Shown piece by piece: positions 43,768 through 52,697 of a DNA stretch of 64,000 bases. Each line of letters opens with the position of its first letter. The stretch's first letter is position 1. The notes beneath the pieces are model-generated. The model was given only the letters and a program-made list of their open reading frames with translations, ran no database searches and was not told the DNA's origin. The DNA is from JBBROS01 sp963752225. Lineage in GTDB: Bacteria; Pseudomonadota; Alphaproteobacteria; Acetobacterales; Acetobacteraceae. The stretch is taken from positions 1,116,001 to 1,180,000 of the forward strand of contig CAVVXS010000007.1 in assembly GCA_963752225.1 (NCBI GenBank), read 5' to 3'. The translations under genes and the position numbers were made by a program.

Positions 43768-45087
43768 CTAACGCGTGAGATTGCCGCCCACATACATGGG
43801 GAAGCGCGCGCACAGCGCCTGCACACGGGCGCCGACGGCCTGCTCGACGGCGGTGTTGCCATCCTCGCTATTGGAGCGCTGCAGCCCTTCCAGCACCTCG
43901 TTGATCATCAGCCCGACTTCGCGGAACTCGGCCGCGCCGAAGCCGCGCGAGGTGGCGGCGGGCGTGCCGAGGCGGATGCCGGAGGTGATGGCGGGCTTGG
44001 CCGGGTCGAACGGGATGGCGTTCTTGTTGCAGGTAATGTGGGCTCGCTCCAGGCTCGCCTCGGCCGCCTTGCCGGTGGTGTTCTTGGGCCGCAGGTCCAC
44101 CAGCATGAGGTGGCTGTCGGTGCCGCCGGTGACGATGTCGCAGCCCTGCTCCATCAGCGTCTCGGCCAGCAGCCGGGCGTTGTCCACCACGGCGCGCTGA
44201 TACAGCTTGAACTCCGGCCGCAACGCCTCGCCGAACGCCACCGCCTTGCCGGCGATGACATGCATTAGCGGCCCGCCCTGCAGGCCGGGGAACACCGCCG
44301 AATTGAACTTCTTGCCCAAGTCGAGGTCGTTGGACAGGATCATGCCGCCGCGTGGGCCGCGCAGCGTCTTGTGCGTCGTTGTGGTGGTGACATGCGCGTG
44401 AGGGACAGGGCTCGGGTACACCCCGGCCGCCACCAGCCCGGCGAAATGCGCCATGTCCACCAGGAAGAACGCCCCGACCTCGTCGGCCACCCGCCGGATC
44501 CGGGCGAAGTCGATGGTGCGCGGATAGGCCGAGCCGCCGGCGATGATGAGCTTCGGCCGCTCGGTGCGGGCCATCTGCTCGAGCTGGTCGTAGTCGAGCA
44601 GGCCGTCCTCGGCGCGGACCCCATACTGCACAGCGCGGAACCACTTGCCCGACAGGTTCGGCGCGGCGCCATGGGTCAAATGCCCGCCGGCGGCGAGGCT
44701 CATCCCAAGGATGGTGTCGCCGGGCTTTATCAAGGCGAGGAACACCGCCTGGTTAGCTTGCGCTCCGGAGTGCGGCTGGACGTTGGCATACTCGCAGCCG
44801 AACAAAGCGCGGGCGCGGTCGATGGCCAGCTGCTCGGCCTTGTCCACCTCGAAGCAACCGCCGTAGTAGCGGCGGCCCGGATAGCCCTCGGCATACTTGT
44901 TGGTCAGCACCGAGCCTTGCGCCTCGAGCACGGCCGCGGACACCACATTCTCGCTGGCGATCAGCTCGATGCCGTCCTGCTGCCGGCGCAGCTCGCCGGT
45001 GATGGCGGCGGCGAGTTCCGGGTCACTCTCGGCGAGCGGCGCCGAGAAGAAGCGTGCGATGCTAGCGACGGCGGTTTGTTCGTTCAT
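43768..45087 (-). CDS. glyA: Serine hydroxymethyltransferase
   Basis: Converts serine and tetrahydrofolate to glycine and methylene-THF. The 439-residue PLP protein has the Schiff-base Lys240 in TTTTTHKTLRGPRGG, ELIASENVVS near the start, and GAQANQAV. No gaps or extensions relative to the family. First gene of the glyA-nrdR-ribD operon; the AT-rich stretch 45088-45110 is the likely promoter and leader. Confidence 0.97.
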   Translation of the reverse strand: MNEQTAVASIARFFSAPLAESDPELAAAITGELRRQQDGIELIASENVVSAAVLEAQGSVLTNKYAEGYPGRRYYGGCFEVDKAEQLAIDRARALFGCEYANVQPHSGAQANQAVFLALIKPGDTILGMSLAAGGHLTHGAAPNLSGKWFRAVQYGVRAEDGLLDYDQLEQMARTERPKLIIAGGSAYPRTIDFARIRRVADEVGAFFLVDMAHFAGLVAAGVYPSPVPHAHVTTTTTHKTLRGPRGGMILSNDLDLGKKFNSAVFPGLQGGPLMHVIAGKAVAFGEALRPEFKLYQRAVVDNARLLAETLMEQGCDIVTGGTDSHLMLVDLRPKNTTGKAAEASLERAHITCNKNAIPFDPAKPAITSGIRLGTPAATSRGFGAAEFREVGLMINEVLEGLQRSNSEDGNTAVEQAVGARVQALCARFPMYVGGNLTR

Positions 45088-45163
45088 TCCCCGATCCTTT
45101 TTTTAGCCGTGGCTCAACAAGGGCTTCGCAATCTGGCCTCCGCACCGCCCGGGCGCCTGCCGA

Positions 45164-46159
45164 CTATGGCGCGGCCGGCAACGGCTCCGGGTTCGCGGCC
45201 AGCGTGCGGAGGTAGTCGATCACGTCGGCCCGCTGCTTAGGGTCGGTGATGCCGGCAAAGGTCATCTTCGTCCCCGGCGCGTAGGCCGCCGGCTTGGTCA
45301 GCCACTTGTCGAGCTCGTCATAAGTCCACTTGGTGCCGGCATGGCCCTTGAGCGCGGCGGAGTAGGCGTAGCCCTGCATATGCTCGCCGATACTGCCGCC
45401 CACCACGCCATACAGATTCGGCCCGATGCCGGCCTTGCCGCCCTCGTTGAACGAGTGGCAGGCGATGCAGCCGAGCTTGGTGGTGTCGGCCTGCCCGGCC
45501 TTCGGGTCCGCGGCGGCCATGCGGACGTTGATTGGCTCGTTGCCTGCGGGCGCCGCACCGCCCGGCTTCGGCGCGCCGGCGGCGGCCGGGGTCGCTTCCG
45601 CCGTCTTTGCCGGCGCGGCCGGCAACTCGACCGGGTTGGCCGACAAGCTGCGCAGATAAAGGATGATGTCGGCGCGCTTCTTCGGATCGGCCAGGCCGGC
45701 ATAGCTCATCTTGGTGCCGGGCGCATAAGCGCTGGGCTTCTTCAGCCAGTCGCTCAGCTCGTCGAGTGTCCAGGGTCCGGTCTTCGACTTCAGCGCCGCC
45801 GAGTAGGCAAAGCCTTCCATGTGTCCGTGCGGCGCGCCGACCACGCCGTAAAGGTTGGGGCCGACGCCGGCCTTGCCGCCTTCGTTGAAGGAGTGGCAGG
45901 CGACGCAGCCCTGCGCCTTCACCCCGGCCTCGCCGCGGCCCACGTCGGCGGACGCCAGCAACGCGGCCACCGGCGGCTCCGGCGCGTTGCCGGCGGCTTC
46001 GGCGCCGCCCGCCTCGCTGTTGGGCATGTCGATCTTGATGGCCGATTCGTGCAGCCGGGTCGGCCGGACCAGCACGTTGCTCAGCAAGCTGGCCCCCGAA
46101 AAGGCGATACCCGCCAGCAACACGGCGGCAAAGGCCTTGGTGGTTTCCAGACTGTCCAT
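45164..46159 (-). CDS. Membrane-anchored cytochrome c with two heme domains
   Basis: A 331-residue protein: an N-terminal membrane anchor (about 11-31), a short linker, cytochrome c domain 1 with heme site C-V-A-C-H (85-89) and Met151, a Pro/Ala linker (about 178-210), and domain 2 with C-I-A-C-H (231-235) and Met299. The two domains are close internal duplicates: both have HSFNEGGKAG.GPNLYGVVG and YAPGTKM. Domains of this class I kind (cytochrome c2/cy) pass electrons to reaction centres or oxidases. Its place next to pufC points to re-reducing the reaction-centre cytochrome. Start is ATG 46159 or GTG 46165. Confidence 0.9.
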   Translation of the reverse strand: MDSLETTKAFAAVLLAGIAFSGASLLSNVLVRPTRLHESAIKIDMPNSEAGGAEAAGNAPEPPVAALLASADVGRGEAGVKAQGCVACHSFNEGGKAGVGPNLYGVVGAPHGHMEGFAYSAALKSKTGPWTLDELSDWLKKPSAYAPGTKMSYAGLADPKKRADIILYLRSLSANPVELPAAPAKTAEATPAAAGAPKPGGAAPAGNEPINVRMAAADPKAGQADTTKLGCIACHSFNEGGKAGIGPNLYGVVGGSIGEHMQGYAYSAALKGHAGTKWTYDELDKWLTKPAAYAPGTKMTFAGITDPKQRADVIDYLRTLAANPEPLPAAP

Positions 46160-46239
46160 ACTCACGCCGCTCCCGACCGCATCCGATGCCCCGCACAGGG
46201 GCGTCGCCTAAATAACGCGCTGGGATGAAGCTGGGCAAG

Positions 46240-46266
46240 GGCGGGCGGCTGTCCAGTCCGCCCGCC
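46240..46266 (-). terminator. Strong hairpin after pufC
   Basis: GGCGGGCGG, a nine-base loop (CTGTCCAGT) and CCGCCCGCC form a perfect 9-bp stem 19 bases beyond the pufC stop. Read on the minus strand there is no T-run after it, so it may end or protect the 3' end of the puf transcript. On the other strand it is followed by TTTTT, but no plus-strand gene ends here. Confidence 0.45.
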
Positions 46267-46284
46267 GATGCTTTTTACCTCGAG

Positions 46285-47334
46285 TCAGGGATTCGAGCTG
46301 ACCGTGGTGGTCGACGTCGTCCGCAACTCGGGGAAGTCCTTGGACATCTTGGCGCCATAGAGCGGCTTGTAGACGCCCTGGTGGCAGGTGGCGCAACCGA
46401 CCTTGGCGACGTCGCCGGCAGTGCCCTTGCGCACGGCCGGGAACACGTCCTGCAGCGACAGCAGGTAGTTGTTGTTGACGTCCCGGACCATCCGGATGCC
46501 GTGCCAGGCCGTGACCCGCTGCGGCGTGCTCTGCTCCCAATCGCCGAACGCCCGGCTGTTGTGGCAGTAGGTGCAGTTCACCCCGAGCGACTGCGAGAAG
46601 TGGATCATCAGCGCATAAGTCCACTCGGTTTCCTTGATCGAGTGGTTGTCCGTGCCCGGCAGCGCCCGCTCGGCCTGCACGCGGATGTCGTGGTCTTCGA
46701 GCAAATAGGGCGTGAACGGGTCGTACGGCAGCGACGAGTTGTTGATCGCCGGCGCCGGCCGGTTCTGCCCGGTGTCGGTCTCGGCCATGCCGCCCTTGAT
46801 GCGCGGACCGGGGTCGGAGAAGTAGATGTTGCTCGGAACCGGGTTGCCGCGGTGGCAGGTGTAGCAGGTGACGCCGGTTTCCTGGACGTGCGAGCTCCAG
46901 TTGGCGTTGATGTTCTGCGTCATCTGGATCATCCGCCGCGCCACGACCTTCGTGTAGAGGCTGTCCTCGGCCATGTTAGCGGTGTTGTGGCAATAGGCGC
47001 AGCCTTGCGTCGGCGACACCCAGTTGGTCAGCGACACCATGAGCCGGGTAAACTGCCCGACGCTGAGGTTTTGCAGCACCTGCACGTTCTTATAGACCTG
47101 GCCCGCCTTCGGCCCGGCCGCCGGCGCCTGCGGCAGCGATGCCGGGACCACGTTGGCCGCCAGCGACGCTTGCAGCGTTGCCGGATGCACCTCCTGCTGC
47201 ATGGCCGTGCCGCGGAAGCCCCGCTGGATCGATTGCACCGGCGGCCGCTCGAAGCTGAACAGCAGCACGATGGTGATCAGCGCCAGGGTGCAGACGCCGA
47301 TGAGGCCGAATGCGGTCTTGAAGCCGGGGTTCAT
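46285..47334 (-). CDS. pufC: Photosynthetic reaction-centre cytochrome c subunit, tetraheme
   Basis: The periplasmic electron donor to the special pair. The 349 residues carry four C-x-x-C-H sites at 112-116, 157-161, 254-258 and 314-318, and Met residues in helices before hemes (RLMVSL, RRMIQMTQ, ALMIHF) are the expected axial ligands. A hydrophobic N-terminal segment (about 9-28) anchors it; the cysteine there is preceded by I-G-V, which is a poor lipobox, so an uncleaved anchor is more likely than a lipoprotein. It overlaps pufM by ATGA and closes the puf operon. Confidence 0.96.
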   Translation of the reverse strand: MNPGFKTAFGLIGVCTLALITIVLLFSFERPPVQSIQRGFRGTAMQQEVHPATLQASLAANVVPASLPQAPAAGPKAGQVYKNVQVLQNLSVGQFTRLMVSLTNWVSPTQGCAYCHNTANMAEDSLYTKVVARRMIQMTQNINANWSSHVQETGVTCYTCHRGNPVPSNIYFSDPGPRIKGGMAETDTGQNRPAPAINNSSLPYDPFTPYLLEDHDIRVQAERALPGTDNHSIKETEWTYALMIHFSQSLGVNCTYCHNSRAFGDWEQSTPQRVTAWHGIRMVRDVNNNYLLSLQDVFPAVRKGTAGDVAKVGCATCHQGVYKPLYGAKMSKDFPELRTTSTTTVSSNP

Positions 47335-48314
47335 CGCACGCCTCCGGTCGGATCGGTCAGCGCCGGGTCAACGACCGGGCCGAACACCAGAGGATAAGGT
47401 GCGGCAATGCCGTGCTTCACGCCCCACATATACCAGTTATCCACCACCGTGCCGGTCAGCAGGATGCCGATCCCGCCCGTAAGTGGGCAGAGTACCGCAA
47501 ACCACCAGGCCCAGCGATGGATGCTTTCGGCGCTGGCGCAGAAGCCCATCGTCCAGCGCCAGAACAGCGCCCCGCGCTCGAAAGCGGTGCCGCGGTCAGC
47601 GATCTGCTCGAGCTCGCGTTCGCCGCCGAAGCGGCTGATCGCCAGCACCGTCGCCCCGTGCATGGCGAACAGCAGGGTCGAGCCATACAGGAACACGATC
47701 GAAAGCATGTGGAACGGATTGTAGAACAAGTTGCCGTAGCGGATGGAGAATGCCGCCGTCCAATCGAGGTGCGGGAAGATGCCGAACGGCACCGCCTCGG
47801 CCCAGCTGCCCATCAGCACCGGCCGGATCAGGCCGAGCACCAAGTAGAGCCAGATCGCCGCCGCGAACGCCCAGGCGACATGCGTGCCCATGCCGAGCGA
47901 GCGGGCCCGGCTGTACACCCGATACCACCACAGCAGGATCGACGTGGTCAGGAAGAACCCGGCCATCAGCCACCAGCCGCCCTCGGCCAGCGGCGGGATG
48001 TGCAGGCCGTATTTCGGCGCCGGTGGTTCCAGCGCCAGCCAGAACAGCTGGCGCACGAACTGCACCGGGTCCCAGCCGACCGAAGCCCACATGTTGAGGC
48101 CGATGATCTCGAAGGCGGCAAAGCCGAAGATCAGCGAGGCGATGCCCGAGGCGCCGAGATACATCGGTCCGACCTGCGCATCGCCGATCACGCCGAAGAA
48201 GTGGATGAAGAACGGCTTGCCGGTGCGGGTCCAACTCGTGGTCGTCAGCGGCACCCCGGCATAGGCCGGGCCGCGCACCTGCACGCGGGTGAAGAGGTTC
48301 TGGTACTGGGCCAT
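47331..48314 (-). CDS. pufM: Photosynthetic reaction-centre M subunit
   Basis: One of the two core reaction-centre chains. The 327 residues contain the five membrane helices and the special-pair/accessory and iron ligand motifs: NPFHML, FAMHGATVL, the Glu iron ligand in RFGGERELEQI, and SIHRWAWW. The C-terminal extension resembles those of PufC-containing species. It lies between pufL and pufC. Confidence 0.98.
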   Translation of the reverse strand: MAQYQNLFTRVQVRGPAYAGVPLTTTSWTRTGKPFFIHFFGVIGDAQVGPMYLGASGIASLIFGFAAFEIIGLNMWASVGWDPVQFVRQLFWLALEPPAPKYGLHIPPLAEGGWWLMAGFFLTTSILLWWYRVYSRARSLGMGTHVAWAFAAAIWLYLVLGLIRPVLMGSWAEAVPFGIFPHLDWTAAFSIRYGNLFYNPFHMLSIVFLYGSTLLFAMHGATVLAISRFGGERELEQIADRGTAFERGALFWRWTMGFCASAESIHRWAWWFAVLCPLTGGIGILLTGTVVDNWYMWGVKHGIAAPYPLVFGPVVDPALTDPTGGVR

Positions 48315-48364
48315 GACGTGGCCTCCCCCTTTATCTTGTGATCACACGCTTGGGACGGGCTTGC

Positions 48365-49192
48365 TCAGCCGCCCCAGATCGGCAGGTTCAGCCACCAGCC
48401 CCACCATTCCGGCCAGCCGCGGGTCCAGAACGGGCCGGAGATCACGATGCACACCGCACTCCAGAACCCGGCCGACAGCGCCAGGAACAGGCCGAGCCGG
48501 TGGATGCCGAGCGTGCCGATCGACCAGCCGATGGTGTCGCGGAAGAACGTGTTCTCGTGCTCGGCCGACTTGTACACCTCGCCGTTGGGCGGGTTGGCGG
48601 CCGACAGCACCAGGCCGCCATGCATGCTGAGCGCGAGCGTGGTGGTGAAGAAGAACGTCACCGCCAGCATGTGCGCCGGGTTGTAATGGAAGTGCAGGTA
48701 TTGGTAGCCGGTGTTGGACACCCAATCGAGGTGGCTCAGGATCCCATACGGGAAGCCGTTGCCCCAGGCGCCCATCAGCAACGGCCGGATCACCACCAGC
48801 GTCACGTAGGCGAAGATGGCGACCCCGAAGGCGACCGGCACGTGGTAGCCCATGCCGAGCTTGCGGGCGATTTCCGCCTGCCGCAGCGCCCAGCTGACGA
48901 AGGCGCCGATCGCGCAGATGGTGATCACCTGCCACAGCCCGCCCTCGGCGAGCGGTGCGAAGCCGAGCCCGTAGCTGAGATCGGGCGGCGCGATGTTGAT
49001 CCGCCACACGTTCCAGGTCGGCCCGATCGCCGCGCCGTAAATGATCAGCAGCGTGCCGAGAATGGAGAAGAACGCCGAAGTGACGCCGAAAAACCCGACG
49101 TAGAACGGACCAACCCAGAAATCGAACAGGTCTCCGCCCACCAGGGTCCCGCCCCGGACGCGATACTTTGCCTCGAACGTCATCATCGACAT
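48365..49192 (-). CDS. pufL: Photosynthetic reaction-centre L subunit
   Basis: The 275-residue L chain. His154 (SHLDW), His168 (FHYN), His174 (NPAHML), His191 (SMHG) and His231 (GIHRLG) correspond, with a shift of one, to the bacteriochlorophyll and iron ligands of the Rhodobacter L chain. The ATG at 49192 is preceded by GAGGAGGAG at ideal spacing. It comes 76 bases after pufA, across a strong hairpin. Confidence 0.98.
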   Translation of the reverse strand: MSMMTFEAKYRVRGGTLVGGDLFDFWVGPFYVGFFGVTSAFFSILGTLLIIYGAAIGPTWNVWRINIAPPDLSYGLGFAPLAEGGLWQVITICAIGAFVSWALRQAEIARKLGMGYHVPVAFGVAIFAYVTLVVIRPLLMGAWGNGFPYGILSHLDWVSNTGYQYLHFHYNPAHMLAVTFFFTTTLALSMHGGLVLSAANPPNGEVYKSAEHENTFFRDTIGWSIGTLGIHRLGLFLALSAGFWSAVCIVISGPFWTRGWPEWWGWWLNLPIWGG

Positions 49193-49227
49193 CGTTTCTC
49201 TCCTCCTCAGGCCCGGCGCCGCCAAGA

Positions 49228-49263
49228 GCCGCCGGCGGGACCGTCGAAGGCCCCGCAGGCGGC
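49228..49263 (-). promoter_or_regulatory. pufA-pufL intercistronic stem-loop
   Basis: On the transcribed strand GCCGCC, one unpaired base, GCGGGGCC, loop TTCGAC, GGTCCCGC, one unpaired base, GGCGGC: a 14-bp stem with a single internal mismatch, directly between the LH1 and reaction-centre genes. Hairpins at this place in Rhodobacter slow 3' decay and let pufBA mRNA outnumber pufLM. The same job is inferred here. Confidence 0.75.
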
Positions 49264-49268
49264 CGTGG

Positions 49269-49451
49269 TCATCTCGCCGGTGCCGGCATCGGCGCCACTT
49301 GCGCCGCGACCGAACGGGACGGTCCTTCGAGCCAGTTGAACCGGCTGGTGCTGAGCAGGATGAAGTGGATCAGCAGGGCCAGAACGAACAGGAACACGCC
49401 GAGTGCCACCAGCACGCGACGGGGATCAAACAGCAACCAAACGCGCCACAT
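49269..49451 (-). CDS. pufA: Light-harvesting 1 alpha polypeptide
   Basis: A 60-residue LH1 alpha chain: a short cytoplasmic N-terminus M-W-R-V-W-L-L-F-D-P-R-R, one membrane helix, and His29 in ALLIHF as the bacteriochlorophyll ligand, followed by NWLEG and a Pro/Ala tail. It lies 15 bases after pufB. Confidence 0.96.
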   Translation of the reverse strand: MWRVWLLFDPRRVLVALGVFLFVLALLIHFILLSTSRFNWLEGPSRSVAAQVAPMPAPAR

Positions 49452-49466
49452 GGGACTATCCTCCGC

Positions 49467-49685
49467 TTAGGTGAGCATCGACTTGACGGCGTTCACGCCA
49501 TCGATCAGCTCGGTGTAGCCGTTCGGCCCTGGCAGCCACGGGCGCCATTGCCAGACCAGCACGTGCGCGATGATCGCGATGACCGTGAACACGATGAAGC
49601 TCGTGACGAAGATGGAATGGAACTCACGCGCCTCGGAGTTGGTCAGGCCCGAGGTGGACCCTGTTCGGGTGGAAACGTCAGACAT
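49467..49685 (-). CDS. pufB: Light-harvesting 1 beta polypeptide
   Basis: A 72-residue LH1 beta chain with the motif E-A-R-E-F-H, a single membrane helix and His41 (IIAHVLVWQWRPWLPG) as bacteriochlorophyll ligand. The ATG at 49685 has GGAGG 9 bases upstream. The C-terminus extends about 15 residues past the usual WLPG, which is a little longer than most. The 126-base gap before it holds GC-rich inverted repeats. Confidence 0.95.
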   Translation of the reverse strand: MSDVSTRTGSTSGLTNSEAREFHSIFVTSFIVFTVIAIIAHVLVWQWRPWLPGPNGYTELIDGVNAVKSMLT

Positions 49686-49811
49686 GTCGGGGTACCTCCA
49701 CGTACCGGTTCGCCGCACCTCCCCGCGGCTTGGGGTCCCACCGCGGCAACCGCCGCGGCCTCGGACCCGCCGGCATCGCCGGAGGGCCACTTCCTGGCAG
49801 AGGCAGGCGCC

Positions 49812-51317
49812 TCATGCCGTCATCTCCATATTCTGGGCTTCCACGTCTTGGGCCTGCGTGGCCGGGTTCGCCGTCGCGAACCCGAGCTGCGCCGCCGCCC
49901 GCGCGCCCGTCACTCGGTCCTCGCCGGCCGCGCGGGCCGCCGCCTCAACCCGATCACGGGCCTGCTTGGCGGCGCTGATCCGCAGCAGGAACGGCGAGGC
50001 CTCGACGTGGCGGTCGAGCAACGTGAGCGCGTCCTCGTCCCACGGCGTCGCATTCCAGGCGGCGGCGCGGACCGGGGTCGGCTCGACCTGGTCCATCGTG
50101 GTGCTGAGCGGCAGGATGTGGAACAGCGCGTCGAACAGCGCATTGCAGTATTCCTGCACCAGGTAGCAGGCGCCGGCGTAGCCCATGAACGGCGTGCCGG
50201 TATGCCGCCGGACGATCGCGCCCGGGAACGACGCCGGAATGAAGTGGCAGCGCGCGCCCTGCTCGGCGGCATACATCCGCTCGTTAAACGAGCCGTACAG
50301 CACCATCGGCGGCTTGGTTTTCAGCATCTCGCGGACGGCTTGGTTGTCCGGCTTCACCCCGGCGGTGCGCTCGACATGGAAGGTGCAGGGAATGCCGAGC
50401 TCACCTTCGAGGAAGCCGACGAGACCGCGGGCGTAGGTTGCGGTCGCGACGACCGCGAAGCTGGCGCTGGCAAAGAAATCCTGGGTGACGGAGCGCCAAA
50501 GGTCCCAAACCGGCTTGATGGTGGTGTGCTTCTCGCGCTCGATGAACGGCTCCGGGTCGAGCCCGACGAGCTCGCCCAGCTTGCGGAGGAAGTTGGTGGT
50601 AGCGAAAATCCCGATCGGCGCCTGCAGATATGGCCGGTCGAGCTCCTCGCATAGGCCACGGCCGAACTCACGATACATGCAGATGTTGACGTCGGCGTCC
50701 GGCAGCTTGGCGACGTCGTCGATGTGCGAGCCGAGCGGGAACACCAGGTTGATCTCGCAGCCGATGCCCTCGACCAAGCGGCGGATCTCGGCCAGGTCCG
50801 ACGGCATGTTGAAGGTGCCGTAGATCGGGCCGATGATGTTGACGCGGGGCTTGACGCCATCTTGCCGGGCCGGCCTCGGCCTGATCTTCGTGCGCTTGGC
50901 CCCGAACTCGCTCCACAGCCAATAGATCGCGCGGTCGGCCGCCTGCCACTGGTCCTCGTCGATGGTGCGCGGGATGAAGCGCGTAAGGTTGCTGCCCTCG
51001 GGCGTCACCCCGCCGCCGATCATCTCGGCAATGCTGCCGGTGACGACGACGCTCGGCAGCTCCTGGTCGCCGGTGGCCGCCGCCCGGCGCAGCGCGCCCT
51101 CGGTGCCGTTCATCGACAGGCTGTCCTCGTCGAGCCCGGTCACCACCACTGGCAGCTCGTGCGGCGGCAGCCCGTCGGTGTAGTGCAGCACCGCCGTGAC
51201 CGGCAGGTTCTCGCAGCCGACGGGACCGTCGATCACCACCCGCAGGCCGCGGATGGCGGTGAAGGCGTAGACCGCGCCCCAATAGCCGCCGGCCCGGTCG
51301 TGATCGAGCACCAGCAT
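49812..51317 (-). CDS. bchZ: Chlorophyllide a reductase subunit Z
   Basis: With BchY it forms the catalytic NB-like component that reduces ring B of chlorophyllide a. The 501-residue, nitrogenase-like protein begins with V-L-D-H-D-R-A-G-G-Y-W-G-A-V-Y, and Cys35 in GPVGCENLP is a likely Fe-S cluster ligand. It starts immediately after the bchY stop. Chlorophyllide reductase is the step that leads to bacteriochlorophyll a rather than chlorophyll. Confidence 0.97.
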   Translation of the reverse strand: MLVLDHDRAGGYWGAVYAFTAIRGLRVVIDGPVGCENLPVTAVLHYTDGLPPHELPVVVTGLDEDSLSMNGTEGALRRAAATGDQELPSVVVTGSIAEMIGGGVTPEGSNLTRFIPRTIDEDQWQAADRAIYWLWSEFGAKRTKIRPRPARQDGVKPRVNIIGPIYGTFNMPSDLAEIRRLVEGIGCEINLVFPLGSHIDDVAKLPDADVNICMYREFGRGLCEELDRPYLQAPIGIFATTNFLRKLGELVGLDPEPFIEREKHTTIKPVWDLWRSVTQDFFASASFAVVATATYARGLVGFLEGELGIPCTFHVERTAGVKPDNQAVREMLKTKPPMVLYGSFNERMYAAEQGARCHFIPASFPGAIVRRHTGTPFMGYAGACYLVQEYCNALFDALFHILPLSTTMDQVEPTPVRAAAWNATPWDEDALTLLDRHVEASPFLLRISAAKQARDRVEAAARAAGEDRVTGARAAAQLGFATANPATQAQDVEAQNMEMTA

Positions 51318-52682
51318 CTAGCTGCCCACCGCTTCGACGGACTTCTTGGCGGCCGCCCGCTGCTTGCGCATCCGCTCACGCGACCCGGCTGGCTCGACCG
51401 GCTTGTCTTTCCAGCCATAGCCGGCCGTCGTGCCGGCACCGACGCCCTCGAAGAAGCTGACCATGCGCCCGAACCGCTCGGCGCCGCGCGTCTGCGCCGC
51501 AACGATGCCCGCGAGCGAGGCGGCGCCGGCCGGCCCGAACAGCGGCCGGGCCGAGACCATGTTGGTGAAATAAAGCGCGGGAATGCCGAGCTCCTTGGCC
51601 TTCTGCACCAGCGGCGTGGTGCCGAGCGCCAGGGTCGGCCGCACGTCCAGCATCGCGGCCACGTCCTGCTCGAGCGAGGCGCGATACTGCACGTGGGTGC
51701 CCTGCGCTTCGAGCCATTCGCGGTCCGCGTCGCTCCATTCGGTGCGCGGGCAGGCGGTGCCGACATAGGGCACCTCGGCGCCGGCTTCGATCAGCAGCCG
51801 CGCCACCAGCAGCTCCGAGCCCTCATACCCGCTGACTGTGATCCGCCCCGCAATCGGTGCCGCATCCAGCGCGGCCCGGATCGCCGGCAGGAAACGAGCC
51901 TTCGCGGCATCAGAACTTGTGCCCGTCGCGCCCGCGACCGCGTCGAGCCACGCGGCGGTGCCCTCGACGCCGACCGGCCCCGAACCCACCACCGGCCGCC
52001 CGGCGGCATGGAATTCCCGGACCGTCGCCGTGTAGAACGGGTGCACCGCGGCAGCCACCGCGCAGTCGAGTGCGGCATACTGGTCGCGCCACTCGCGCGA
52101 CGGCAGTGCGGGCGCCACCCCCAGCCCCATCGGCGCCAGAAGTGCGGAGATGCCCGGCGGGTCGCCGGGGAACAGCTCGCCGATCATGGCCACCGTCGGC
52201 ACGCTTGAAACCGTCGCCGGCCGAGCGACCGGCCCGTGCTCGGCCTCGGTGCGGGCGAAGCGCAGCATGGCGCCGGCCAGCACGTCTTTTGCTTCGGCAT
52301 GGGTCGGCACGCCGAAGCCGGGCACGTCGATGCCGATCACCCGCACGCCGTCGATCTGCCGCGGCAGCCGGTCGAGCGGCACCCCGGAGGCGGTCGGCAC
52401 GCACAGGTTGATCACCACCACCGCGTCGTAGTCGGCGGGCTTGGCCATCTGCTGCACGGCGTCGCGGATGTCCTCGTAGAGCTGCCCGCGCACCAGCGTT
52501 TCGGAGTTGAACGGCACGTAGCCGACGCTGCGCCGGGCGCCGTAGAAATGCGCGGTGAAGGTCAGGCCATAGACGCAGCAGGCGGAGCCGCTGAGGATGG
52601 TGGCGGTCCGCTTCATGCGCAGCCCGACCCGCAGCGCGCCGAAGGCCGGGCACATGGACTGCGGCTGATCGTGCGGGCCCAT
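51318..52682 (-). CDS. bchY: Chlorophyllide a reductase subunit Y (main part; N-terminus out of frame)
   Basis: The intact frame codes for 454 residues from M-G-P-H-D-Q-P-Q-S-M-C-P onward, i.e. most of BchY, including the conserved GSACCVYGLTFTAHFYGARR segment. Family members are about 40 residues longer. The missing N-terminus (about 38 residues, ending in AGKSEV) is present just upstream but in another frame, from GTG 52812. Total length 51318-52812 is 1495, one more than a multiple of three. Either a sequence error, a real 1-nt insertion, or use of the internal ATG explains this. Confidence 0.9.
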   Translation of the reverse strand: MGPHDQPQSMCPAFGALRVGLRMKRTATILSGSACCVYGLTFTAHFYGARRSVGYVPFNSETLVRGQLYEDIRDAVQQMAKPADYDAVVVINLCVPTASGVPLDRLPRQIDGVRVIGIDVPGFGVPTHAEAKDVLAGAMLRFARTEAEHGPVARPATVSSVPTVAMIGELFPGDPPGISALLAPMGLGVAPALPSREWRDQYAALDCAVAAAVHPFYTATVREFHAAGRPVVGSGPVGVEGTAAWLDAVAGATGTSSDAAKARFLPAIRAALDAAPIAGRITVSGYEGSELLVARLLIEAGAEVPYVGTACPRTEWSDADREWLEAQGTHVQYRASLEQDVAAMLDVRPTLALGTTPLVQKAKELGIPALYFTNMVSARPLFGPAGAASLAGIVAAQTRGAERFGRMVSFFEGVGAGTTAGYGWKDKPVEPAGSRERMRKQRAAAKKSVEAVGS

Positions 52683-52697
52683 CGGGTAGTCGGCCGC

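Noticed and set aside
46250..46280. Plus-strand factor-independent terminator (hairpin followed by TTTTT)
   Set aside because: No plus-strand gene ends here; the hairpin is more sensibly read as the 3' end of the minus-strand puf transcript.
49660..49700. A third PpsR box upstream of pufB (TGTCGGGGTACCTCCACG)
   Set aside because: The right arm is ACG rather than ACA and the site lies over the start codon and ribosome site, so the match is likely chance.
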